A stretch of 39,074 nucleotides of DNA from a virus. Positions 1 to 6,165 of the stretch are shown here, in pieces. The position numbers were made by a program, and so were the translations under genes. How positions within the stretch are numbered: position 1 is the stretch's first letter; each line of letters begins with the position of its first letter. A model generated the notes under the pieces. That model did not search any database, was not told where the DNA came from, and saw only the letters and a list, made by a program, of their open reading frames with translations. The DNA is taken from positions 1 to 39,074 of IMG/VR virus record IMGVR_UViG_3300041926_000003, one strand, 5' to 3'.

Positions 1-342
<342 letters not shown>

Positions 343-346
<4 letters not shown>

Positions 347-615
347 AGGACATCAAGCAAGACGAGCTGGAAGACACCCTCTTCCACTGGATGAAGTCCA
401 TGGCGGAGAGAATGGGATGGGAGCTGAGCAAGCGCGATCCGGGGCGTGTCTGCGGCTGCGGGCTGCCCATGATCAACGGGTGCTGGTGCAGTGGGGGTCA
501 CGTCCGTGATCACGACAACGCGTTCACATTCGTCGCCCCCATCAACCACATGACCGAAGCCGAAATCCGCGCCTCCACCGCGGAGTTGCGGGCAATGCAG
601 GAGGGAGTCCAGTGA
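343..615 (+). CDS. Hypothetical 90-aa protein with a Cys cluster
   Basis: The ATG at 343 is preceded by a strong AAGGAGG at 332-338 and overlaps the previous stop as ATGA, so this start is well supported. The N-terminal half is charged and probably helical. The middle holds CGCGLPMINGCWCSGGH, four Cys and a His that could bind a metal ion. The C-terminal part (EAEIRASTAELRAMQ) looks helical. I recognise no family. It belongs to a chain of small early genes with overlapping stops and starts. The function is unknown. Confidence 0.75.
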
Positions 616-788
616 GGTTCGACCCCGAAGAATTCGACCCCGGTCGCGAGTACGACCGCTACCTCGACATGAAAGCCGAGGACGCCTACTTTGAACGCCT
701 GGACGCGATCTCACCTACAGCGGGCACCTTCGACGGCGAGCTGCTCACCTCGGGTGACAGCGGAGATCCGTACTGGACGAACCTGTGA
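612..788 (+). CDS. Hypothetical acidic 58-aa protein
   Basis: GTG at 612 overlaps the previous TGA as GTGA, with GGAGG-like sequence (gagggag, 601-607) just upstream. The product is small and strongly acidic, starting MRFDPEEFDPGREYDRYL. It contains no recognisable motif. It is supported mainly by translational coupling to both neighbours: its own stop again overlaps the next GTG. Its role is unknown. Confidence 0.6.
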   Translation: MRFDPEEFDPGREYDRYLDMKAEDAYFERLDAISPTAGTFDGELLTSGDSGDPYWTNL

Positions 789-955
789 GGCGCGCACCGT
801 TGACTTGGGTTGTTTCAACCGGCGTGCGCATCGAGTCCTGGGTCAACGAGCCGATCCACGTCATGCACCCCTCACCTACTCGCGGCTTTGAATGCCGGAG
901 CCTGGAAACGGGTGAGGTAGCAGTGATTCTCGTTGGAGAGCCGGTGAAGGCGTGA
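785..955 (+). CDS. Hypothetical 56-aa protein
   Basis: GTG at 785 overlaps the previous stop as GTGA. The product begins MRRAPLTWVVSTGVRIESWV and ends EVAVILVGEPVKA, suggesting a small beta-rich fold. No family is recognised. The evidence is the unbroken coupled gene chain in which it sits; a strand shadow covers the same DNA but lacks comparable start and stop coupling. Confidence 0.55.
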   Translation: MRRAPLTWVVSTGVRIESWVNEPIHVMHPSPTRGFECRSLETGEVAVILVGEPVKA

Positions 956-1089
956 CCCTCCCCAACCTCTCCTACCTCGAATGGCTCGGCGTGGCAACCG
1001 CCTCCTGGCTCGCCCTGTGCGCCATCTTTGTCGTGGGTGCCAACTTGTGGGACCGGCGGAGGGCGAGAAGGACGTGGTGGCGGTCGTGA
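952..1089 (+). CDS. Small single-pass membrane protein, 45 aa
   Basis: GTG at 952 overlaps the previous TGA. The sequence has a short N-terminus and one hydrophobic segment at about residues 10-30 (EWLGVATASWLALCAIFVVGA). A very basic tail follows (WDRRRARRTWWRS), predicting N-out/C-in topology by the positive-inside rule. Small membrane proteins like this are frequent among phage early genes. The function is not known; a role in host membrane interaction is only inference. Confidence 0.55.
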   Translation: MTLPNLSYLEWLGVATASWLALCAIFVVGANLWDRRRARRTWWRS

Positions 1090-1454
1090 GCACGTCCGAG
1101 GAAGTGATTGCGAAGGAGATAGCCGACCTGGAACGTCGGCTGGCGGCGCTGCGGCAGGCATACGAGGCGCTGACAGGCGCTCGAGTCCCTCTAATGCCCG
1201 TTGACCCGGTCGACTTGGCGGTTCCGTTGTCGTTCACGCGACGCCCAGCGCCCCATGACGATAGCTATGACCCAGACAAGCCGTTCTGGTATTGGGCCGT
1301 CTTTAGGGATGACCACGTGCTGGGGTCAACGAGCCTCCGATGCGAAATCGTCACCCAGTGGTTCGACACGGTGGACGAGGCACAGAGCCAGATGCAGCGA
1401 TTCGACCGCGATACCCACCGCATTCACGGCGTATTGAGGTCGGACAATGACTGA
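1086..1454 (+). CDS. Hypothetical 122-aa protein with N-terminal coiled coil
   Basis: GTG at 1086 overlaps the preceding TGA as GTGA; in-frame codons further upstream extend into the previous gene and are unlikely to be used. Residues 3-28 form a heptad-like helix (EEVIAKEIADLERRLAALRQ). After a Pro-rich linker, residues 58-122 form a compact domain rich in Trp, Phe and His (PFWYWAVFRDDHVLG, then EIVTQWFDTVDEAQSQMQRF). No family is recognised. The coiled coil suggests an oligomer. Confidence 0.65.
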   Translation: MSTSEEVIAKEIADLERRLAALRQAYEALTGARVPLMPVDPVDLAVPLSFTRRPAPHDDSYDPDKPFWYWAVFRDDHVLGSTSLRCEIVTQWFDTVDEAQSQMQRFDRDTHRIHGVLRSDND

Positions 1455-1509
1455 CGTGCCCGTTGACCCGGAGAGCGAGGAGAACATGATAGAGCACAGC
1501 CGTGTCTGA
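1447..1509 (+). CDS. Possible 20-aa peptide in the early gene chain
   Basis: ATG at 1447 overlaps the stop of the upstream gene (ATGACTGA) and reads 20 codons (MTDVPVDPESEENMIEHSRV) to TGA at 1507. The stop in turn overlaps the next GTG (GTGTCTGA). The arrangement matches the neighbouring coupled genes, which is the only support. It may be a real micropeptide or simply a spacer that carries ribosomes across. No ribosome binding site stands out. Confidence 0.3.
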   Translation: MTDVPVDPESEENMIEHSRV

Positions 1510-1648
1510 CGATCCCTACAGCGTTCAGCGGGCATCGGAAGCTAAGGAACACCGCAAGAAATGGGATGCCGCAGCCAATCGTCTCGGGCTAGACCCAGCG
1601 GACACTGATAACTGGCCTGCGATAAGGACGGAGTACCGCCGTGTCTGA
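1502..1648 (+). CDS. Hypothetical 48-aa protein
   Basis: GTG at 1502 begins the sequence GTGTCTGAC, which embeds the stop of the previous reading frame. The product (MSDDPYSVQRASEAKEHRKK...) is charged and probably helical, ending DNWPAIRTEYRRV. Its own stop is embedded in a second GTGTCTGAC that begins the next gene. This repeated MSD start occurs three times between 1502 and 1966. No function can be assigned. Confidence 0.5.
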   Translation: MSDDPYSVQRASEAKEHRKKWDAAANRLGLDPADTDNWPAIRTEYRRV

Positions 1649-1973
1649 CACCCCCCACATTCACCCTTCCGAGCGGTCCGACTCTGGGGAGCGGGGGGAG
1701 GGGGCGGTGAGCGAACACGAAGCTGTTTGCGACGCCTGCGCTGAGCGAGGGCTGTGTGAGGACCAGGGTGACGCCAGCGTGTGCCGTAAGTGTCGAGCAT
1801 TCCATGAGCGGGCCGTCCTGGCCGCTGCTGAGGCGCTGTACTTGATCCGTGGCGTCCGGCTGGGTGCCTATCCATTCCCCACCTGGGAGGGGCTGGACGA
1901 CCTAGATCGCGCGATCTTTCGGACGGATGCAGGCGCAGCAATCGATGCGTATTTCGGGTTCCCCGATGTCTGA
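1641..1973 (+). CDS. Small putative zinc-binding protein, 110 aa
   Basis: GTG at 1641 (GTGTCTGAC, overlapping the upstream stop) is chosen by analogy with its neighbours; GTG at 1707 is an alternative after a Ser/Gly/Glu-rich leader. Residues 30-53 contain CDAC, a further Cys and CRKC, a plausible zinc ribbon. A helix AFHERAVLAAAEALYLI and a C-terminal helix containing LDDLDRAIF follow. Small zinc-ribbon proteins are often phage regulators or host-binding factors, but nothing here identifies a target. Confidence 0.6.
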   Translation: MSDTPHIHPSERSDSGERGEGAVSEHEAVCDACAERGLCEDQGDASVCRKCRAFHERAVLAAAEALYLIRGVRLGAYPFPTWEGLDDLDRAIFRTDAGAAIDAYFGFPDV

Positions 1974-2376
1974 CCTATCGCCGCAGGAGGGCCGGGAGGG
2001 GGAAAGCGAGAACTTTCAAACGGACAAGCCAGAAGTGGTTGAATCCACGCCAGTTCATGAGTATTACGAATGGGGAGAGATCGGGTTTGACTTCTACGAA
2101 GGATGGATTGAGGACATCCGTAGTTGCGCCACGGGTCTGCGGGATCGAGTGCTCCGGAAAGCGCAGGAGACCGAGATACCTCGCCAATGTCTTCCGGCCA
2201 ACCGTCTTCTAGAGGCGATTTCATCGCTTCACTACCGAACCAAGTCTGATGCGTTTATTGAAGGGCTTGGCGCCGACGTTGTAATCCCCAACGTTGCCTC
2301 GAAAGGTCCGCTGTCCGTGGGACAGATGTTGTCGTTGCGTGGATGGTTCGACCGCAGAAGGAGTGGTCGTGCTTGA
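1966..2376 (+). CDS. Hypothetical 136-aa protein
   Basis: ATG at 1966 (ATGTCTGAC) overlaps the upstream stop in the same way as the two previous genes, so I prefer it over the in-frame ATG at 1927. The N-terminal 40 residues are polar and acidic. The rest appears alpha-helical (GWIEDIRSCATGLRDRVL, then NRLLEAISSLHY) and the C-terminus is basic. No known domain is recognised. An AAGGAG at 2358-2363 inside its 3' end serves the next gene. Confidence 0.6.
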   Translation: MSDLSPQEGREGESENFQTDKPEVVESTPVHEYYEWGEIGFDFYEGWIEDIRSCATGLRDRVLRKAQETEIPRQCLPANRLLEAISSLHYRTKSDAFIEGLGADVVIPNVASKGPLSVGQMLSLRGWFDRRRSGRA

Positions 2377-2554
2377 AAGCCCCGATATTCACCCGCCCCA
2401 CCTGCCCGACTCAGGGCAGCCGAGCGAGGAGCGGCGTCGGTTCATGAACGAGGGACCCCGATGCGTTGATTGTGGTTGCGCGTGGGCGTGCCACGACCGC
2501 CGAGACGCCTATTGCCGCCTGTGTTACGTCACCTGTAGCGGGGTAGTTGACTGA
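2369..2554 (+). CDS. Cys-rich zinc-ribbon-like protein, 61 aa
   Basis: GTG at 2369 lies 5 nt after AAGGAG (2358-2363) and overlaps the upstream stop, so it is preferred to the in-frame ATG at 2294. The C-terminal half carries CVDC, GCAWACH and CRLC plus a last Cys, giving at least six Cys and a His in 26 residues. That spacing suggests one or two zinc sites. The function is unknown. The stop overlaps the next start as TGATG. Confidence 0.6.
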   Translation: MLESPDIHPPHLPDSGQPSEERRRFMNEGPRCVDCGCAWACHDRRDAYCRLCYVTCSGVVD

Positions 2555-3366
2555 TGCCTGACCCCTTCTCCCCGCAACAGCTAGAGGCCGCAGCGAAGGT
2601 GATCCACGAGCACACGGTCTACCCCTCTGAGGGCGCGTGGTATTGCCGCTGCGACGGGTGGTGGTCGTGGATGCTCAACGAGCATCCGAAGCACGTTGCC
2701 GAGGTCGCTCTCACCGCCGCTGCGGCTCTCGCTGACCCAGTAGACCGACCGGACAGCGAAACGATCGAACAGGCGCAGCAGCTCGTCACCTACCTGACGT
2801 GCCCGTACTACACGCAGACAGGAACCAAGCAATGTGGCTCGGGCTGTCGCGACGAACCAGCGTGCATGACAAGTGGTCCGTGGGCAGACGAAGTGATCGA
2901 GGTGCTGACCAAGGTGGCCGATCTTGGCTCGGCTGACTCAGTAGACGTAGAAGGGGAGGGGCTGCGGTTCAACGACTTGCGCGAGGCAAACGTCACGCGT
3001 TGCCGTCGCTGGCACCCGAACTTCCTGAGCGGTGACGACGAGTGGACAAGTGCGGACTGGTCCAATGCGATGTGCGGCGAGGCAGGCGAGACGGCCAACG
3101 TGGTCAAGAAGCTGCGGCGCGGCGAGACTGGCACGGCTCCCGGTCCTGACGATCCGCCACGTGATGACCTCCTGTGCATGCTGGCGGACGAGCTGGCCGA
3201 CACAGTCACCTACGCCGACCTCCTGGCCGCGTTCTACGACATCGATCTCGGCGCGGCCATAGCGGACAAGTTCAACCGTGTGAGCGAGCGTCAAGGCTTT
3301 CCTGACCGGCTGTGCGCCCCTCCACCCAGCTCGGGGCTACCAAGTGAAACGGCGCACTGGGCGTGA
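2554..3366 (+). CDS. MazG-like pyrophosphohydrolase domain protein with extra N-terminal domain
   Basis: ATG at 2554 overlaps the preceding TGA (TGATG). The 270-residue product has two parts. Residues 1-60 contain a WYCRCDGWWS motif followed by a helix EHPKHVAEVALTAAAAL, a pattern I associate with actinophage proteins of unknown role. Residues 150-255 resemble MazG-like nucleotide pyrophosphohydrolases: GEAGE with E176 and E179, then DELADTVTYAD with E213 and D216, matching the ExxE...ExxD metal-binding pattern, and ending KFNRVSERQGFP. Such enzymes hydrolyse NTPs or (p)ppGpp-related nucleotides; the substrate here is unknown. A Cys-rich stretch links the two parts. Confidence 0.7.
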   Translation: MPDPFSPQQLEAAAKVIHEHTVYPSEGAWYCRCDGWWSWMLNEHPKHVAEVALTAAAALADPVDRPDSETIEQAQQLVTYLTCPYYTQTGTKQCGSGCRDEPACMTSGPWADEVIEVLTKVADLGSADSVDVEGEGLRFNDLREANVTRCRRWHPNFLSGDDEWTSADWSNAMCGEAGETANVVKKLRRGETGTAPGPDDPPRDDLLCMLADELADTVTYADLLAAFYDIDLGAAIADKFNRVSERQGFPDRLCAPPPSSGLPSETAHWA

Positions 3367-3682
3367 GACGCTGACCGAGCGCGAGCTACAGAACGCCGTC
3401 ATCGAATTGGCGCAGCTGCTCAAGTGGCGAGTTGCTCATTTCCGGCCAGCCAGAACGGCGCAGGGTTGGCGAACGGCAGTCGCTGGCGATGGAGTGGGCT
3501 TTCCCGATCTCGTCTTGGTACGTGACCGCCTGATCTTCGTCGAGCTCAAAAGTGCCAAGGGTCGACTCTCACCGGCTCAGCAGTGCTGGCTGGCCGATCT
3601 CGAGCACGACGCCGGCCAAGAGGTCCACATCTGGCGGCCATGCCATTGGTTGGACGGAACGATCGAGCAGATCTTGCGCTAA
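3344..3682 (+). CDS. VRR-NUC family PD-(D/E)XK nuclease
   Basis: GTG at 3344 overlaps the MazG-like gene by 23 nt. The 112-aa protein fits the VRR-NUC fold: an N-terminal helix with TERELQNAVIELAQ, then GFPDLVLVRDRLIFVELKSAKG with D55, E67 and K69 as the catalytic D...ExK set, then SPAQQCWLADLEHDAG and a short end helix. Stand-alone VRR-NUC proteins in phages act as structure-specific or nicking nucleases in replication, recombination or packaging. It is the last gene of the rightward early block and meets the leftward block tail to tail. Confidence 0.85.
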   Translation: MKRRTGRETLTERELQNAVIELAQLLKWRVAHFRPARTAQGWRTAVAGDGVGFPDLVLVRDRLIFVELKSAKGRLSPAQQCWLADLEHDAGQEVHIWRPCHWLDGTIEQILR

Positions 3683-3709
3683 GTGGCCGGAACGCCGTTC
3701 TCAGGCCGC

Positions 3710-3901
3710 CTAGACGACCTCGCGGCCAGTTCGCTTGGCCCACTCGATCACGTCCTCACGCCGCCATATGGGCATGGACGAGATGGTCAGAAACGGGTCG
3801 AGCAGCACGCCGCGCTTTCGCCATTGGGCGATGGTGTTGCGCTGTACGGAAAGCATGTCGGCCACTTCGTCGGGTCCGACCAGCTGCGTCACCAGTACCA
3901 C
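3710..3901 (-). CDS. Excisionase/MerR-like helix-turn-helix DNA-binding protein
   Basis: The GTG start at 3901 (reverse strand) is preceded by GAAGGA with 5 nt spacing. The 63-aa product begins MVLVTQLVGPDEVADML. It then has SVQRNTIAQWRKRGVL, the typical winged-HTH helix pair of excisionase/DNA-binding family proteins, and ends RREDVIEWAKRTGREVV. Proteins of this size act as excisionases, recombination directionality factors or small repressors. No integrase lies in the window, so a regulatory role is at least as likely. It is the last gene of a four-gene leftward operon and overlaps the upstream gene by 13 nt. Confidence 0.75.
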   Translation of the reverse strand: MVLVTQLVGPDEVADMLSVQRNTIAQWRKRGVLLDPFLTISSMPIWRREDVIEWAKRTGREVV

Positions 3902-4101
3902 TGATCCTTCGCGTGACCTGAACCGCGACAGTTAGGGCACGTGTGGGCGTAGCCGTTGCAGTCCCGCTCCCAGCAGCCCTCGGAACTGTTCGTGTCCTCG
4001 CACTCTTCGTAGCCCTCGCCGAGGCAGGTCTGACAGTTCACCTCGTCTTCGCATTCGCTTGGGTCTGCTGGCCAACTCCCGATTTCGTACGGGCTGCTCA
4101 T
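3889..4101 (-). CDS. DnaJ-type zinc-finger protein, 70 aa
   Basis: ATG at 4101 overlaps the upstream gene's stop as ATGA. The protein contains CQTCLGEG and CPNCRGSG, two copies of the CxxCxGxG motif that defines the DnaJ cysteine-rich domain. Between them lie CEDTNSSEGCWERDC, with three further Cys. There is no J domain. Small proteins with isolated CxxCxGxG repeats occur in phages and bind zinc; their targets are mostly unknown. It sits in the leftward operon beside the HTH protein, which suggests a regulatory or protein-binding role. Confidence 0.7.
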   Translation of the reverse strand: MSSPYEIGSWPADPSECEDEVNCQTCLGEGYEECEDTNSSEGCWERDCNGYAHTCPNCRGSGHAKDQWYW

Positions 4102-4394
4102 TGCTCAGCCCTTTCGATTGCGTCTAACTCATCCGAGCTGTAGTTGCGTAAGAGCAGCGGTTTAGGAGGCTTGACCAGGTACTGGCGGTAGTTGAACACC
4201 GTGGCGGCCGGGTCGATGGCTTCGAGAATCTCGTTGACCCATTCCCATCCCTCGGAGGCGAAGTCTGCCGTGCTCAGCAGGGCTTCAACCGTCTGACGAC
4301 TGAGTGTCATGCGTGACAGTCCAGGGTAGCGGAGCAGCTCGGTGCGGATGCGGTCGAGCAGATTCGGCTCGCGGTCCTGCTGAGTGTTGGTCAT
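4098..4394 (-). CDS. Hypothetical 98-aa protein of the leftward operon
   Basis: I start the gene at ATG 4394, which overlaps the upstream stop as ATGA; an in-frame ATG at 4406 also exists. The product (MTNTQQDREPNLLDRIRTEL...) appears mostly helical, with SRQTVEALLSTADFASEGWEWVNEILEAI resembling a phage early protein. The C-terminus is SSDELDAIERAEQ. I do not recognise a family. Both ends are coupled by 4-nt overlaps, so it is co-expressed with the HTH and zinc-finger genes. Confidence 0.6.
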   Translation of the reverse strand: MTNTQQDREPNLLDRIRTELLRYPGLSRMTLSRQTVEALLSTADFASEGWEWVNEILEAIDPAATVFNYRQYLVKPPKPLLLRNYSSDELDAIERAEQ

Positions 4395-4561
4395 AGCGAG
4401 TAACACCCGCCGATCTCACCGCAAAACCCGTCGCAGTCGGTGAAATGGTTCTCGTCGTCGGTGAGCACCTCCCAACTGTTTACGACGGCCACGCGCAAGT
4501 GGCCTGTTCCGTAAGCTGGACGACGGGTCCATCGTTGGGCCTGCTCTTCGAACTCAGTCAT
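4391..4561 (-). CDS. Hypothetical 56-aa protein, first gene of the leftward operon
   Basis: ATG at 4561 has AAGGGG 6 nt upstream on the reverse strand, which decides the start over the TTG at 4579. The product starts MTEFEEQAQRWTRRPAYG, has a beta-like centre (HLRVAVVNSWEVL), and ends with FTDCDGFCGEIGGCYSL, three Cys that may bind metal. No family is recognised. It lies directly downstream of the leftward promoter/operator region. Confidence 0.55.
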   Translation of the reverse strand: MTEFEEQAQRWTRRPAYGTGHLRVAVVNSWEVLTDDENHFTDCDGFCGEIGGCYSL

Positions 4562-4599
4562 TTCGTTCCCCTTGCTCAACGTGATCCGAGTCGACCACT

Positions 4600-4648
4600 G
4601 CTGTCATCAGAACATGACACGGTAGGGGATGTCAAGCAATCATGACAG
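4600..4648 (-). promoter_or_regulatory. Leftward promoter with TGTCA/TGACA operator-like dyads
   Basis: On the reverse strand TTGACA (forward TGTCAA, 4630-4635) is a perfect -35 box; TGTTCT or TCTGAT 15-18 nt downstream could serve as -10. A perfect inverted repeat TGTCAT-N6-ATGACA covers 4602-4619, and a second dyad TGTCA-N8-TGACA covers 4630-4647, overlapping the -35. Two dyads of the same half-site in a promoter are typical of a repressor-controlled leftward phage operon. The binding protein is unknown. Confidence 0.55.
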
Positions 4649-4737
4649 ATGATCCGACTGAACGTGCTGTGCCAAGAGCGCGCGCTCACCTGAACCAGCC
4701 GTCACGTCGCCAGCGCTGCCTGTCGGACTCTGCCAGC

Positions 4738-4756
4738 CGTGGCACGTCCTGCCACG
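4738..4756. repeat. Inverted repeat CGTGGCA-N5-TGCCACG
   Basis: A perfect 7-bp inverted repeat with a 5-nt spacer lies in the noncoding region. It could be an operator or a short hairpin. A second dyad, CGGAGC-N9-GCTCCG, lies at 4810-4830. Confidence 0.6.
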
Positions 4757-4842
4757 TGGTGTAAGTCCAGCACACCGCATGTGTATGGCGTAGACGTTCG
4801 TGATGGTGACGGAGCTGCTCCCTCGCTCCGACGTTTGCATGC

Positions 4843-4856
4843 TGGTGGGCCCACCA
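4843..4856. repeat. 14-bp perfect palindrome TGGTGGGCCCACCA
   Basis: The sequence is self-complementary without a spacer, a form more typical of a protein-binding site than of an RNA hairpin. It lies in the middle of the noncoding control region. Confidence 0.6.
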
Positions 4857-5067
4857 CGGCATCCCAAGCCCCTGACCTGCATCTTTGTCGCCTCAGCAAC
4901 CCCACCAAAGCCCATTTGGCCCTGCACTGAGAGTGGGTATGAGAGTGAAGCGTCATCGACCAGCACTTCTTCATAATTTTTCGGGACTAGGCCTAAGGCA
5001 CTCGCGGGTTGAGACCCAGCTCTACGAGGCGCAGCAATCTTTGATTGCGAGCACCCCAACCGCAGGG

Positions 5068-5096
5068 CGGGAGCGCCTTTGGCGCACTGTCTCCCG
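5068..5096. repeat. Nested hairpin in the noncoding region
   Basis: GCGCC-TTT-GGCGC (5073-5085) forms an inner 5-bp stem, and outer arms CGGGA(G) and (C)TCCCG at 5068-5073 and 5091-5096 can close around it with a short internal bulge. In RNA this would be a stable stem-loop. It has no U-tract after it, so it is not a clear terminator; a structured small RNA or DNA hairpin is possible. Confidence 0.5.
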
Positions 5097-5513
5097 AGGC
5101 GGGCTTCCTTCCGACCCCTCCCTCCACCGAACGTCCCCCGTAGCCGCCGTGAAAATTTTTGAATGAGGGATCACCAGGTTGGGTCGGGGCTTAAACCAGG
5201 GGGTCACGTAGGTGCTGACCGGCCGCGGGGATTCTCCTCGATGGGAGCGGTGCGTCTTACGTGGGGTTCCCCCCCGGGTCTTCCACAGCTTTTCGACAGA
5301 GCGCAACCAGGTGGGCGATTTGTCGCTCGGCCTTGGGTGGGAACTTCGACAGGGGCGGGGAGTTGTACCACTCCCTCTCGATCCGGTCTGCGTGGGTCAC
5401 TTGCCTTCTTTCGCCAGTCTCGGTATTCGTCCGCGATTGTCTGCGCGCGGGGTTGAAAAGTCAAGAGCTATCTGTCAGACTGATGGCGGTCCGCCAGACC
5501 ACGGGTTCAAGCG

Positions 5514-5548
5514 ATGCCCCCGATTTTCCTCCTCGGATGCGGGGGCAT
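5514..5548 (+). terminator. Hairpin before the structural operon, terminator-like
   Basis: ATGCCCCCG (5514-5522) and CGGGGGCAT (5540-5548) form a perfect 9-bp stem with a 17-nt loop, extendable by GCG/CGC across a one-base bulge. A U-tract is lacking, which is common for actinobacterial terminators. It lies 9 nt before the -35 box of the next promoter, so it probably insulates that promoter from upstream transcription. Confidence 0.5.
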
Positions 5549-5557
5549 TCGCATGTA

Positions 5558-5592
5558 TTGACTCCTGTCACCCAACGGGTTACAGTGGCGGC
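5558..5592 (+). promoter_or_regulatory. Leaderless promoter P1 with palindromic operator, start of structural block
   Basis: TTGACT (5558-5563), a 17-nt spacer and TACAGT (5581-5586) form a near-consensus housekeeping promoter, and only 6 nt separate the -10 from the ATG at 5593. Transcription would start at or next to the ATG, giving a leaderless mRNA. The palindrome GTCACCC-AAC-GGGTTAC (5567-5583, one mismatch) overlaps the -10. Near-identical sites precede the genes at 25400 and 37685. Confidence 0.8.
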
Positions 5593-5946
5593 ATGAGCCA
5601 ACAGAGCATCGCTTCGGTAGCACGCCAGGTTCTCGCCCTTGCCGGGATCGTGATGGGAGCACTGACCCAGTCGGTCACCGCGCTGCATCTGCCGGTGGCC
5701 TTCTCGACCATCATCGCCGCGGGTGGCGCACTGCTCCTGGCCGTCGAGCAGTACGTGGCCGACCCCTCGACCGGCAACGCGTCGGCCGTCAACACCGCGG
5801 TGACCACGGCTGTGCCGGTGCTCGGTCATGCCGAAGCCGACGCCGAGGCGTTCATCGCCAAGATCCGGGCCGCCCTCAACACTCCGACCGTGCCGCCGAC
5901 GACCGTCAACACACAGGTCCCGGTTATCGTTCCGCCGGCTGGGTAA
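5593..5946 (+). CDS. Small membrane protein with two hydrophobic segments, holin-like
   Basis: ATG at 5593 is set by the leaderless promoter; no Shine-Dalgarno sequence is present. The 117-aa product has hydrophobic segments at about residues 8-26 (ARQVLALAGIVMGALTQSV) and 32-54 (VAFSTIIAAGGALLLAVEQY). A soluble helix EADAEAFIAKIRAAL and a Pro/Thr/Val-rich tail follow. Two close membrane segments and a short polar N-terminus are compatible with a holin, but it lies far from the lysin gene, at the head of the structural operon. A virion-associated membrane protein is the alternative. Confidence 0.6.
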   Translation: MSQQSIASVARQVLALAGIVMGALTQSVTALHLPVAFSTIIAAGGALLLAVEQYVADPSTGNASAVNTAVTTAVPVLGHAEADAEAFIAKIRAALNTPTVPPTTVNTQVPVIVPPAG

Positions 5947-5955
5947 GGTCATCCC
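5944..5955 (+). promoter_or_regulatory. Possible -10 element TAAGGT placed 6 nt before ATG
   Basis: TAAGGT (5944-5949, including the stop codon of the upstream gene) fits TANNNT and is followed by 6 nt and an ATG. The spacing equals that of the strong leaderless promoters, but no -35 box is seen 17 nt upstream. It may be a weak internal start or chance. Confidence 0.25.
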
Positions 5956-6069
5956 ATGACCCATCGCCGTGGTGCTCATCGTGGTGGGGGTGGTGGTGCA
6001 TTGAGACTGCCCCTCGCCCTCCTCGCCCTGGCTCTTTCGCCGTGGCTGGCCCTGAGCGTGATCCATTGA
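5956..6069 (+). CDS. Small membrane peptide, 37 aa
   Basis: ATG at 5956 begins a short basic, His/Arg/Gly-rich N-terminus (MTHRRGAHRGGGGG), then one hydrophobic segment LRLPLALLALALSPWLALSV to the end. It has no Shine-Dalgarno sequence, and a TANNNT element lies 6 nt upstream. The stop overlaps the TTG of the next small gene. Size and position suggest a lysis- or membrane-associated peptide, but this is only inference. Confidence 0.45.
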   Translation: MTHRRGAHRGGGGGALRLPLALLALALSPWLALSVIH

Positions 6070-6155
6070 TCATCAAAGGCATCGGCTATGTGTGGGCAGC
6101 CGTCGTCACGGTGGCCGTGCTCGTACTGTTGAACAACCCCAATCTCGTCCACTGA
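6066..6155 (+). CDS. Small single-pass membrane peptide, 29 aa
   Basis: TTG at 6066 overlaps the preceding TGA (TTGA). The peptide is essentially one hydrophobic helix (GIGYVWAAVVTVAVLVLL) followed by NNPNLVH. Three membrane-spanning mini-genes now lie in a row from 5593. The TTG start is unusual but is the only one available in this frame. It may be real or a chance hydrophobic frame. Confidence 0.35.
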   Translation: MIIKGIGYVWAAVVTVAVLVLLNNPNLVH

Positions 6156-6165
6156 AAGGACCGCC

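Larger units (their letters stand above)
4649..5557. other. Noncoding control region of about 900 bp rich in inverted repeats
   Basis: I find no convincing gene here. The open frames on both strands lack ribosome binding sites and have shadow-like composition. The stretch separates the leftward operon from the rightward structural operon. It holds several dyads (4738-4756, 4810-4830, 4843-4856, 5068-5096), two AATTTTT tracts near 4975 and 5153, G/C-rich runs, and a terminator-like hairpin at its right end. A replication origin, packaging site, attachment site or small RNA could be here; nothing decides among them. Confidence 0.6.

Noticed and set aside
3675-3712. Possible convergent terminator between the nuclease and HTH genes
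   Set aside because: The GAACG/CGTTC and GGCC elements leave a one-base loop and do not form a plausible stem.
4640-5059. Open frame of 139 codons on the minus strand in the noncoding region
   Set aside because: It has no ribosome binding site, biased composition without domain features, and it overlaps the dyads; it reads as a chance frame.
5280-5288. TTCCACAGC resembles part of a DnaA box
   Set aside because: It lacks the full TTATCCACA consensus, and no second copy lies nearby, so it does not support an origin by itself.
5503-5522. GGGTTCAAGC resembles the T-loop of a tRNA
   Set aside because: The flanking bases cannot form the 5-bp T stem, and no acceptor or anticodon arm is found upstream; the adjacent G/C run belongs to the 5514-5548 hairpin.
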